Shown in pieces: positions 43,093-52,000 of a stretch of DNA of 64,000 bases (the stretch's first letter is position 1; every line of letters starts with the position of its first letter). The translations under genes were made by a program, and so were the position numbers. The DNA is from Runella aurantiaca (GTDB taxonomy: Bacteria; Bacteroidota; Bacteroidia; Cytophagales; Spirosomataceae), in contig NZ_QPIW01000018.1 in assembly GCF_003339505.1 (NCBI RefSeq), forward strand, positions 62,001-126,000. The letters are read 5' to 3'. A model generated the notes under the pieces. The model saw only the letters and a program-made list of their open reading frames with translations. It searched no databases and was not told the origin of the DNA.

Positions 43093-44298
43093 ATGATTAA
43101 ATCGTTTAAATTTTTTCTTTTAGTTTTCTTTGCAAATACGTTCTTTGCAAATGCCCAGAACCCTCCCAGAATTGTCATCGGTTTTGGCCCTCCCAATTTT
43201 TTTAATCAGTCAACACTTTATGGCGGAGAAACAGTGTATTTTCCCTGTAATGAAAACGCTAAAATATTTGCACAATCATATCAGGGAAGTAGTTATGGTT
43301 TTGAAGAAATTGATTATGTAACTACTCCAAGCGGCTGGAACTCTGTAAATTATACTAATACCAGTGGAGGTAGTTTTCCTCCACCTTGGGCCTATGCGTA
43401 TGTTACACCTTTTACAGGACAACAAGGAACACTTACACTTAAGTTTAAAAATTCATCTACTCTAATTAGCGTAAATGCAAAACTGGGACCTCCTGTATCA
43501 TTTTCTTCAACACCTGGTTTATATGGTGCTAATCAATCGGCTACTTATCAGGTAAATGTAGGTAATCAGATTGCATATAGTGATGTCACTTGGCAAACCA
43601 CAGGTGGTGTAAGAGTGAATGGTAGTACCAGTTATACTGGGGGAACCAGCCAAACCGTAAGTACTACTAGTTTTGGAGGAAAACTTAAGGTCAGATCAAA
43701 TAATTCCTGCGGTGGTAGTGGAGACTGGAGTAATGAGATTGTGGTAGGAACACCTTACATAGCCAGTAAAACAGTCAATGGCTCACCTGCTCAAAGCATG
43801 AACTATGTGAATGGCGGGGCATATTTACTTCTCTTTACAGACAATACCGCTACCGGTGCAGATTGGAACATTGATGGGGGAAGCGGAAGTATCTCTCCCT
43901 ATGGCGTTAGTTGTCATGCTTATCCTTCGCCATTTATGCGCCTTCAGGCTACCGCCACCAATCAATTTGGCAGTGGGGAAAGCTATATGTTTTACATTCA
44001 GGACAATGGCTATAGCGGTTATCGCATGGCCTCTTCCAATCCTGTCAAAAACGGCGATAAAATACGTGTTGAGTTTGCCGATGCGAAATATGCCGATGAT
44101 TTAGTAAAGGGATTGACACTTTACAGTGAAAAAGAGAAGGTAATATGGTCATTAAGTAAAGAAGAGGCCAAAATGGGCAAGTTCTTTAAAGACAAGAACT
44201 TTGTGGAAATTGACACTGGGAAACTAAATAAAGGAGTTTATTACCTTCATCTACAAATCGCTGACAAGAAATATATAGAGCGTTTAGGAATTGAATAA
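43093..44298 (+). CDS. secreted Ig-like protein with T9SS C-terminal sorting domain
   Basis: 402 residues from ATG 43093 (an upstream in-frame ATG at 43027 lies inside the previous gene). Signal peptide FKFFLLVFFANTFFANAQ. The body is a chain of beta-sandwich segments (GFGPPNFFNQSTLYGGE, TYQVNVGNQIAYSDVTWQTT, LKVRSNNSCGGSGDWSNEIV). The last 85 residues form a type A T9SS sorting domain: SSNPVKNGDKIRVEFADA, LTLYSEKEKVIWSLS, LNKGVYYLHLQIADKKYIE. The protein is thus exported and attached or released by the type IX system. It has few residues typical of enzymes; surface adhesion or structure is likely. A perfect terminator follows. Confidence 0.82.
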   Translation: MIKSFKFFLLVFFANTFFANAQNPPRIVIGFGPPNFFNQSTLYGGETVYFPCNENAKIFAQSYQGSSYGFEEIDYVTTPSGWNSVNYTNTSGGSFPPPWAYAYVTPFTGQQGTLTLKFKNSSTLISVNAKLGPPVSFSSTPGLYGANQSATYQVNVGNQIAYSDVTWQTTGGVRVNGSTSYTGGTSQTVSTTSFGGKLKVRSNNSCGGSGDWSNEIVVGTPYIASKTVNGSPAQSMNYVNGGAYLLLFTDNTATGADWNIDGGSGSISPYGVSCHAYPSPFMRLQATATNQFGSGESYMFYIQDNGYSGYRMASSNPVKNGDKIRVEFADAKYADDLVKGLTLYSEKEKVIWSLSKEEAKMGKFFKDKNFVEIDTGKLNKGVYYLHLQIADKKYIERLGIE

Positions 44299-44323
44299 AC
44301 GATTTGAGTTTCAAATATCATAC

Positions 44324-44357
44324 CCCCTTTGGTCATTGGCCAAAGGGGATTGTTTTT
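44324..44357 (+). terminator. rho-independent terminator after the T9SS cargo gene
   Basis: CCCCTTTGG (44324-44332) pairs perfectly with CCAAAGGGG (44340-44348) around a 7-base loop, followed by a T-rich tract (TTGTTTTTT-like). Confidence 0.9.
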
Positions 44358-44421
44358 TAGCGATAACGAACTCGAATTTTACGGCAACTTCTCCGTACTT
44401 TTGCCAAAAAAAGTACCAATC

Positions 44422-45267
44422 GTGACCCTACGCAAACGAGTCTATAACACGCTAGAGTTTTCGGCCATCGGGCGAAGAGGGCTGAGTTTGTACATCAATA
44501 TTGGTTTGGTGTCCATTATTTTCCTTAATTCCGTCGCTATTATTCTTCATACCGTTCCCGAAATCAGACACAATCAGCATTATGAGCGCTTTTTTCAGGA
44601 TTTTGAGATTTTTTCGGTAGTCATATTTACCATTGAGTATTTTCTGCGGATATGGTCTTGTGTCGAGAATCCCAACATTACGAGCAGTTGGCGCGGGCGA
44701 TTGTCTTATATTTTCTCATTTTGGGCCATCGTGGATTTTCTGGGTATTTTCCCTTTTTATTTCACACTCCTCACTTCTGATTTCGGCATTATTCGGATTT
44801 TGCGGGTGTTCCGGTTGTTCCGGTTGTTTAGGGTCACGCGCTATTCTCGCGCGCTCAAGATGATTCGGAACGTGTTGCTGGAAACCAAAGAAGAACTGCT
44901 TATCTGTTTTTCGTTTATTATTTTTACGTTGCTGATTTCGTCGAGTGTGATGTACTATTTGGAACATAACCTGCAACCCGAACGATTTAAGAGTATCCCC
45001 GCAACGCTTTGGTGGGGGGTGATTACGATGACCACGACCGGCTACGGCGATATGTATCCCATTACGGCTGCTGGAAAGTTTTTCGGAGGCGTTGTTTTGA
45101 TTTTGGGAATCGCGTTGTTTGCGCTTCCTACGGGTATCATTGCGTCGGGATTTATGGAGCAAATTCGTCGGGACAAAGGACGTAAGTATATTCAATGTCC
45201 TCATTGTAACGAATGGGTTGATTTGCAAGAGGTTAAGCACGTTCATAAGCCTGAAGAAAAAGAGTGA
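44422..45267 (+). CDS. voltage-gated potassium channel-like ion transporter
   Basis: About 281 residues from GTG 44422. An upstream TTG at 44329 lies in the preceding terminator. Voltage-sensor-like segments S1-S4 are visible, with S4 arginines spaced every three residues in GIIRILRVFRLFRLFRVTR. The pore helix and selectivity filter TTTGYGD are at residues ~204-210. A C-terminal CPHCNEW motif in a short cytoplasmic tail could bind metal. This is the KcsA/Kv-type single-domain architecture. It sets membrane potential or K+ flux. Its stop overlaps the ATG of the following glycosyltransferase by one base, so the two genes are translationally coupled, an unexpected pairing. Confidence 0.88.
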   Translation: MTLRKRVYNTLEFSAIGRRGLSLYINIGLVSIIFLNSVAIILHTVPEIRHNQHYERFFQDFEIFSVVIFTIEYFLRIWSCVENPNITSSWRGRLSYIFSFWAIVDFLGIFPFYFTLLTSDFGIIRILRVFRLFRLFRVTRYSRALKMIRNVLLETKEELLICFSFIIFTLLISSSVMYYLEHNLQPERFKSIPATLWWGVITMTTTGYGDMYPITAAGKFFGGVVLILGIALFALPTGIIASGFMEQIRRDKGRKYIQCPHCNEWVDLQEVKHVHKPEEKE

Positions 45268-46415
45268 TGCGCATAGGATTTGACGCCAAAAGGGCTTTTA
45301 ATAACCGTACTGGATTGGGCAATTACAGCCGTTTTGTGCTCAATGCGCTGCAACAGTTTGCGCCGCAACATCAGTATTTAGCCTACACACCACAACTCAA
45401 GGCGGGGTTTTTTGATGAGTTTTCCGAAAAGTCTATTCGACTTCCTGACTTTAAAAACAAATTGTACGGTGCGTGGTGGCGGAGTTATGGTATCAAAAAA
45501 AAATTGGTACAGGAGGGCGTTCAGGTGTTTCATGGGTTAAGCAATGAACTCCCCAATGGCCTGTCGGCGGTGGGCATTAAATCTGTGGTGACGATTCATG
45601 ATTTGATTTTTTTGCGTTATCCTGAATTATACCCTGCGATTGACCGTTTTTTTTACCGTCAAAAATTCAAAAATGCCTGTGCCGAAGCCGACGTCATTGT
45701 GGCCGTTAGCGAGCAGACCAAACGCGATATTGTAGCGTTTTACGGTACTTCGCCCAAGAAGATAAAAGTAGTGTATCAGGATTGTCATGAGGCATTTCAT
45801 CAGACTTCCCAAGTTTTAAAACGGGGACGCCCCGTCGGGGGCACCCAGCCTTGGGAAGTCTCGCCTCTCCTTCATAAATACAATATTGGCAAACCCTATG
45901 TGTTGAGTGTTGGCACCATCGAAGCGCGCAAAAACCAGCTTCATTTGGTCAAGGCATTTCATGAGGCGCAATTGCAAGACGCTGAACTGGTGCTAGTGGG
46001 GGGGAAAACAAGCTACCAGCAAACAATCGAAGCGTACATTGTGCAACAGCAGTTGGCTACAAAAGTCAAGATTTTAAACAATGTTCCCTTTGCTGATTTG
46101 CCTGCTTTATACCAATCGGCTCGGGTATTTGCTTATCCTTCGTTTTTTGAGGGATTCGGCATTCCTATTGTAGAAGCCTTGCACAGCAGTGTGCCGGTGG
46201 TAGCATCAACTGGCTCGTGTCTGGAAGAAGCTGGTGGTAAAGGCGGCCTGTACGTTGACCCAAATGATGCGAACGCTTTTGCCCAAACGTTAACGCTACT
46301 TTGGCAAGACGAAACATTGCGAAAATTGCTGATAACAGAAGGGCAAAAACACGTAAAGGAGTTTGCGGCCGAGAAAATAGCGAAAGAGTTGACGGAAATC
46401 TACGCATCTTTGTAG
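45267..46415 (+). CDS. GT4-family glycosyltransferase
   Basis: 382 residues from ATG 45267 (a GTG one codon earlier also fits). N-terminal domain MRIGFDAKRAFNNRTGLGNY and SVVTIHDLIFLRYPELYP; C-terminal nucleotide-sugar domain with VLSVGTIEARKNQLHLVKAF and AYPSFFEGFGIPIVEALHS, which contains the E-x7-E pair of GT-B glycosyltransferases. It is probably a capsule, LPS or exopolysaccharide enzyme. Between these lies a 20-codon stretch, from QTSQVLKRGRPVGG to QPWEVS, encoded by a perfect-armed palindromic DNA element (45803-45862) that is absent from the normal family spacing. It may therefore be an in-frame insertion tolerated in a linker. Confidence 0.9.
   Translation: MRIGFDAKRAFNNRTGLGNYSRFVLNALQQFAPQHQYLAYTPQLKAGFFDEFSEKSIRLPDFKNKLYGAWWRSYGIKKKLVQEGVQVFHGLSNELPNGLSAVGIKSVVTIHDLIFLRYPELYPAIDRFFYRQKFKNACAEADVIVAVSEQTKRDIVAFYGTSPKKIKVVYQDCHEAFHQTSQVLKRGRPVGGTQPWEVSPLLHKYNIGKPYVLSVGTIEARKNQLHLVKAFHEAQLQDAELVLVGGKTSYQQTIEAYIVQQQLATKVKILNNVPFADLPALYQSARVFAYPSFFEGFGIPIVEALHSSVPVVASTGSCLEEAGGKGGLYVDPNDANAFAQTLTLLWQDETLRKLLITEGQKHVKEFAAEKIAKELTEIYASL
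45803..45862 (+). repeat. 60-bp palindromic element inside the glycosyltransferase gene
   Basis: Arms AGACTTCCCAAG (45803-45814) and CTTGGGAAGTCT (45851-45862) are exact inverted repeats. The interior holds TTTTAAAA and the stem CGGGG-ACG-CCCCG (45823-45835). The element is exactly 20 codons long, in frame and stop-free, and has the look of a REP/MITE-like element inserted into a coding linker. Confidence 0.6.
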
Positions 46416-46534
46416 CCATCAACTGTCTGACTGTGTAAGCGTCTGACGGGCTAGGTGCCCCCGTTCAAACCGTCGGACGCCTGTGCCTCACGCTGGTGCT
46501 TTATTTGATGTAGTGCTTTTCTGAAAGTAATCCC
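46416..46534. repeat. intergenic palindromic element between the glycosyltransferase and rRNA methyltransferase genes
   Basis: GCGTCTGACGG (46439-46449) and CCGTCGGACGC (46470-46480) form an 11-bp inverted repeat with one T.G-compatible mismatch. The interior contains GGTGCCCCC, the complement of the GGGGGCACC found inside the 45.8 kb element, suggesting a related REP-like family. Confidence 0.45.
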
Positions 46535-47893
46535 ATGATGCAATTTCCCCAACCGTTTATACAAGAACTAAAAGCCCAATTGGGTGATGAATACGCTGAT
46601 TTTGAGGCGGCTTTGCGGTACTCGCCTCCCGTCAGTATTCGGTATAATTCTGCCAAATTCCCTGATTTACCAACGGAAGATACCGTAAAATGGTGTTCGG
46701 AGGCGAGTTATCTGGCGTCGCGGCCCGTTTTTACGCTCGACCCGCTTTTCCACGCGGGGGCGTATTATGTACAGGAAGCGTCTTCGATGTTGATTGGCGA
46801 AGCGCTCGCACAAACCGTTGACCTTTCGGAGCCGTTACGAGTGCTGGATTTGTGCGCGGCACCAGGTGGAAAAACCACCCTTTTGGCGTCAAAATTATCG
46901 TCGGATAGCCTTTTATTGGCCAATGAAGTCATTCGTAGTCGGGTGATGATTCTGAAAGAAAATGTGCAAAAATGGGGCTTTCCCAACGTCCACGTAAGCA
47001 ACCATGACCCCGAAGATTTAGGGAAACTCGAAGGTTTTTTTGACGTAATTTTGATAGATGCCCCGTGTTCTGGCGAGGGGCTGTTTCGAAAAGACCCCGC
47101 TGCCGTTGACGAATGGTCGATGGAAAATGTGCAGATATGCGCGGGCCGACAAAAACGGATTTTGAGTGCGGCCATGCCGTTGTTGAGTGCGGGCGGTGTT
47201 TTGATTTATTGTACTTGTACCTACAACGATGCCGAAAATCAAGACAGCAGTGCGTTTGTGGTAGATACCCATCAGTTTGAAGAAGTAAAGTTGCAATGGC
47301 CTGCCGACTGGGGCATTGTGGCCAAAAAAATGGGGTATCAATGTTATCCCCACAAGGTAAGGGGTGAAGGTTTTTTTCTGGCGGCGTTTCGAAAAACCGC
47401 ACAACTGGACTCGTTTTATTATAATATGGAAAAGGGCGGACGGCCGCGTTCGTTCAAGCCGTTGCACAAAAAACAGCTAAATGAAATAAGCCGATGGCTG
47501 CAAGAACCCGACGAATTTAGTTTTTATGAGAAACCCAACGGCGAAGTGATTGCGTTGTTGGAAAGCCAAAAAAATGATTTGATTGTGTTGGATAATTTAT
47601 TGTTTGCCAAAGGGTTGGGGCTTGAAATGGGGTCTTTTAAAGGCACTGATTTTATTCCTTCTCACGCCTTGGCATTGAGTACGGCGCTTTCAGCTCAACT
47701 GCCGCGCCTGGAGCTTTCGGAGGGCGAAGTGTTGCAGTTTTTGAAAAAAGAAAATTTGCTTTTTGACGCGCCCAAGGGTTGGCTCTTGGTTACGCATCGG
47801 GGGTTAGGATTGGGCTGGGTCAAAGGGCTAGGCAACCGAATCAATAATTATTTGCCCAAAGAATGGCGCATTCGCATGGAGATTCCAGAGTAG
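46535..47893 (+). CDS. RsmF-like rRNA cytosine-C5 methyltransferase (NOL1/NOP2/Sun family)
   Basis: 452 residues. The SAM-dependent methyltransferase domain has LRVLDLCAAPGGKTTLLAS (SAM loop), VILIDAPCSGEGLFRKDPAAV with the catalytic/release cysteine, and IYCTCTYNDAENQD with the second cysteine. The N-terminus is the short family domain (FIQELKAQLGDEYADFEA, SIRYNSAKF). The C-terminal half has the RsmF-specific PUA-like region (KENLLFDAPKGWLLVTHRGL, LGWVKGLGNRINNYLP). It methylates a cytosine in 16S rRNA in the cytoplasm. Either of two consecutive ATG codons could start it. Confidence 0.92.
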   Translation: MMQFPQPFIQELKAQLGDEYADFEAALRYSPPVSIRYNSAKFPDLPTEDTVKWCSEASYLASRPVFTLDPLFHAGAYYVQEASSMLIGEALAQTVDLSEPLRVLDLCAAPGGKTTLLASKLSSDSLLLANEVIRSRVMILKENVQKWGFPNVHVSNHDPEDLGKLEGFFDVILIDAPCSGEGLFRKDPAAVDEWSMENVQICAGRQKRILSAAMPLLSAGGVLIYCTCTYNDAENQDSSAFVVDTHQFEEVKLQWPADWGIVAKKMGYQCYPHKVRGEGFFLAAFRKTAQLDSFYYNMEKGGRPRSFKPLHKKQLNEISRWLQEPDEFSFYEKPNGEVIALLESQKNDLIVLDNLLFAKGLGLEMGSFKGTDFIPSHALALSTALSAQLPRLELSEGEVLQFLKKENLLFDAPKGWLLVTHRGLGLGWVKGLGNRINNYLPKEWRIRMEIPE

Positions 47894-47990
47894 GGGCAGG
47901 CCCGCAGCGGCGTTCCGTTTACGTCTGCCCATCCAATAAAAACGTAAAATTGATTAAATTATAACGGGCAGAAGGCCCGTACTACAGAAT
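47894..47990. repeat. spacer with two GC-rich hairpins
   Basis: GGGCAG (47894-47899) faces CTGCCC (47925-47930), and ACGGGC (47964-47969) faces GCCCGT (47975-47980). The second lies 10 bases before the ATG of the next glycosyltransferase. It is of the same GC-rich intergenic element type as at 12.1 and 46.4 kb. Confidence 0.4.
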
Positions 47991-49034
47991 ATGTCTTTAC
48001 CGAAGCTGCTTTATCTTTGTATTAATGATGGTTCTGATACGCGTATCAATAAAGAAATCAAGACTTTAGCTGCTCATTTTGATGTTGTTTATTTGGGTAT
48101 CGGTCGGGATGATTCGCAGGCTTTTGTCAAGCCTTATTGTGCAGAATTTTGCTTAATTCAAGGCCATCATAAATCTCTTGGAACGCTCGTTCGGTATTTT
48201 TTTTCGTTTGTCAAACGCTATTTTACCCAGTCATTTCGTAGTATTCACGTTATCAATGAGCAGTTGTTGCTGATATTTTTTCCGTTTTTGATTTGGAGTC
48301 GACGGCGGGTTGTGGCAGATATTTTTGATTCTATTTTTCTGCGCTCTGCCAGTCCCGTCGTACGCTCGCTGCAATCCCTTTTGTACCGATTGCCCAAAAC
48401 CATCATTGTGACCGACGATAATCGTAAAACCCTTGTTCCGAATGAATTTCAGGGAAAAACCGTCGTTGTGGAAAATTACCCCTACGCTTTTTATGACGTT
48501 CAATCCAAGGCAGCGGCGGCCGACGAGTTGCTGGTTTTATACAGTGGTTCGTTGGGCGTTACTCGGGGTACGGTGCTCTTGACAGAATTGTTGAAATGCT
48601 CGCCTAAAGTAAAAGTTTGGATGATTGGTTGGGTCTATGATGAGCCTACACGGTTGATGAGTCAACACCCACAAGTGACCTTTTGGGGCGTAAAAACCCA
48701 GCAGGAAACCATGCGACTGGCATCGGAATGTGATTATATTTTGTCGGTGTACGAACCCATCAACGACAATAATCTCAACGCCAGCCCAAATAAGATTTAT
48801 GACGCGGTGCAATCGCAAACGCCAGTTATCATCAATGCCGAGATTAAAGTATCCCGATTTGTAGCCAAAAATCGCCTTGGCTATGTGTTGGAAAGTTATT
48901 ATTCTTCCGATTCTGAATTATTACTTCAACAATTGATTGCCCAAAAGAAAGATTTTATTTTTGACAATGACCTCCGACGTCGCTACACGTGGGAGGCCAT
49001 TTCGCAAAAATTGATAGAAGCGCATTTGCACTAA
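47991..49034 (+). CDS. GT4-like glycosyltransferase
   Basis: 347 residues. N-terminal segment LPKLLYLCINDGSDTRINKE and a C-terminal domain with LLVLYSGSLGVTRG, KVWMIGWVYDEPTR, SLASECDYILSVYEPIND-like donor-binding sequence (here RLASECDYILSVYEP) and NLNASPNKIYDAVQSQTPVI. It fits the GT-B glycosyltransferase fold, but the nucleotide-sugar E-x7-E signature is less clear than in the 45.3 kb gene. A role in envelope polysaccharide assembly is probable. It ends 15 bases before the end of the convergent metallophosphatase gene. Confidence 0.8.
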   Translation: MSLPKLLYLCINDGSDTRINKEIKTLAAHFDVVYLGIGRDDSQAFVKPYCAEFCLIQGHHKSLGTLVRYFFSFVKRYFTQSFRSIHVINEQLLLIFFPFLIWSRRRVVADIFDSIFLRSASPVVRSLQSLLYRLPKTIIVTDDNRKTLVPNEFQGKTVVVENYPYAFYDVQSKAAAADELLVLYSGSLGVTRGTVLLTELLKCSPKVKVWMIGWVYDEPTRLMSQHPQVTFWGVKTQQETMRLASECDYILSVYEPINDNNLNASPNKIYDAVQSQTPVIINAEIKVSRFVAKNRLGYVLESYYSSDSELLLQQLIAQKKDFIFDNDLRRRYTWEAISQKLIEAHLH

Positions 49035-49049
49035 TTTTTTTTTAAGGTT

Positions 49050-52000
49050 TTATTTTTTCTTTTTGATGGTAGTTGTATTCGGTGGTACAATGCCGTCAGA
49101 AACTTTTTGTGTTGGGGAACTACTAGGTTGGTCTCCACTTCCTCCACCCCCAGGATTGCAGCCCACTGGTACGGCCAAAAAGTAATGACCGCTGCTTGGT
49201 GTTGCCAGAAATGCGGTACCGTTTCCTGAAGGTACTAATTCAATGTAACCAGCCCGGTACTCTACCGTAGCCGACGGCGCAATGATATTGGTATTGGTCC
49301 CCTTGATCCACTGCGACGCCTGATAGACCGTACTTGTTGTAATGGTGGTGTTGAGGGTGATGGTCGGTGGGCAGGCGTTCACAACCACAATAAAAGTATC
49401 GGCCAAAAACCCATTCCCGCCGTTGTAGCCGTCATTGACAATGTAGGTTGTGTTGGCAACGGGCGATACCGTAATCCCTTTCGTGGTATTGGGTAAAATG
49501 CCACCACCGAGGATTTTCCATGAATAAGTTCCCTCCCATGAGGCCGTCAGGTTGAGGGGTAAAGTAGGGTTATTGTAAGTGGTTTTTTTGTTCACATCCT
49601 TCATGATGGTAAACTGGTCTTTGATCGTGTACGGAGGGGTAGAACTTAGGCTGTTATCATCAACGAGTTTTAAGTACCTAACATCCAGACGATTTTGGTT
49701 GATGACAAGCTCTACGCTTCCTCCTGTAGAAAGGAGCGCATCGGTACTATCGCTGTAAAACATGACGGGGTGAGGTTTATTAACACTCGTCTCTTTGCCG
49801 TCGCCCGCTCCTGGGGTCGCACCCCTGCCCGCATTGCCCGTAACTACGTGAACAGCACCGTTGTAGGGGCTATTTTTGATGTATGGCTTTGAGGATGGGC
49901 CGTAGGTCCCGGACCAATTTTGTAGTAGTTGGTTAGGGTTTGTCCTAAATTGCGCTTGTGTAGGTGTGCCTGTTACGCCCTGCATCAGGAAAGAGCGATC
50001 ATAGGCGTGCGTATGGGAGGTCACAATTAAGTCTACTTTATATTGTTCTAAAACGGGCACCAATAACTCCCTCATTACGGTCAACTCGCCATCATTGCTT
50101 GGAAAAGTAGTCGATTTAGGGTCCGAATCGTGCGTTCCTTTGGTATAAGGTGGCGTATGAAATAATACGATTTTCCATTTTTTGGTAGTAGCGGCCAAAT
50201 CTGCCTTCAACCATTTGACCTGCTGAAGTTGATTGAAAAGATTTAAGCGATTAGCAGGCTCATCAAACTTCAACAAGAACATCGACATAGGGTAGCTGGT
50301 GAGACAAAGCCAACCACCGCCCGTACAACCAGAAATGGCCCCTCGGGTAAGAAAAGCATCTGGGTGATAAGGATTTAGCATGATAACATGTACGTCTCCT
50401 AAATCAAAAGAATAATAGCCTTTACTTGCGGAGGGTACTCCGCCAGCTTCTGCCAACGTTGGGTAGGAGAAGGCATTATAGCCAGCAATCGTTGAATCAG
50501 CGTAGGGTCTATATCCATAATCGTGGTTTCCTAATGAAATCCAAGAAACGGTATTCCTGAATTGATTTGGGTAAACGGGAAATAGATTATAATCAAGTGC
50601 CGCGTCGGTCCCGTCAAAAGGCTCCAATTTTGAATTGTCCCCCCCAAAGAGAATGCCATGCAGACGCTTGTTTCCGAGATAGTTCATGTAGGCATTTCGG
50701 ACATTTACTTGGCGGCGCGTTCCGTCGGTCACACTCGGCAAGCCCAGTGGGTTATTGCTACATACATCTCCCAAAATCCACAACCTCAACGAATCGGTGG
50801 TATTGTTGCTGGGCATACTATAATAATAATAGTCAGTGCCACTCGCTAGGGTGGTTTCGGCCATTCCGCAGGTGTAGCCCACTGAATAATAATACTTTGT
50901 GTTGGGCGACAACCCCGCTAATGGCACAATATGCTCAACGGTGGTTGTGGGTAAGGTTACTTGCAGATTAAGGTTATTGGGGTCGGTCCCGTACTTCACT
51001 TTACTGTTGGTGGCAACGTTGGTTTTCCAGCGCACAATCACCGACGTAGGCGTGCCTATCTGCAAATAAGGCTGGCGTACAAGCGTTGCCGAAGGACACC
51101 CTCCTACGCCTTCGATAGATAAGTCGAAATACCGGTCAATACTGGTAGACCCTGACTGGTGTACTTCTACCGCAATGACGTTAGTGCCAGTTAATAACTG
51201 ACCAGGAATGGTAATTTCACCATAAATAGAATCATTTGTGGCTGTTGCAGAGGCCGAAAGGGAAGAATCCACTGCGGTTGCGGGCATATTGAGGCGGTAC
51301 ACTTCCGTCCCGTTGACATAGACCACTAATCCGTCGTCGCACCACGTTTTGATGCGATAGCTGCTAAATTGCGCAGGGTTAGTTACATTGAATGATTTTC
51401 GAAAATAATTAGCCCTTGGGGAGGTAGGTTGAGGGTTTGGCCCTTGAGGGTAAAACCCTTGAGGGCGAAGCCACGTGTTTATTAAAGGTTTTTGTGGTGA
51501 AGAAGTAATATCTTCATACCCCAATGGTGCCTGCCCGCTACTCCAAGCCGCATCATTGTACCCGTCCGTTTTCCAGTTACCGTTCCCTATATTTACTGGA
51601 TCCTGAAAAGCCTCACGGTATTTCCAACCCGGTGATTTGAAGGCAATAGGCCATTCAGGAGACGTGGGTGGGGTCACTTCAATTCCTTCGATGGATAGGT
51701 CGAAATACCGGTCAATACTGGTAGACCCTGACTGGTGTACTTCTACCGCAATGACGTTAGTGCCAGTTAATAACTGACCAGGAATGGTAATTTCACCATA
51801 AATAGAATCATTTGTGGCTGTTGCAGAGGCCGAAAGGGAAGAATCCACTGCGGTTGCGGGCATATTGAGGCGGTACACTTCCGTCCCGTTGACATAGACC
51901 ACTAATCCGTCGTCGCACCACGTTTTGATGCGATAGCTGCTAAATTGCGCAGGGTTAGTTACATTGAATGATTTTCGAAAATAATTAGCCCTTGGGGAGG

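Noticed and set aside
44329-44421. TTG start for the ion channel
   Set aside because: It falls inside the preceding gene's terminator.
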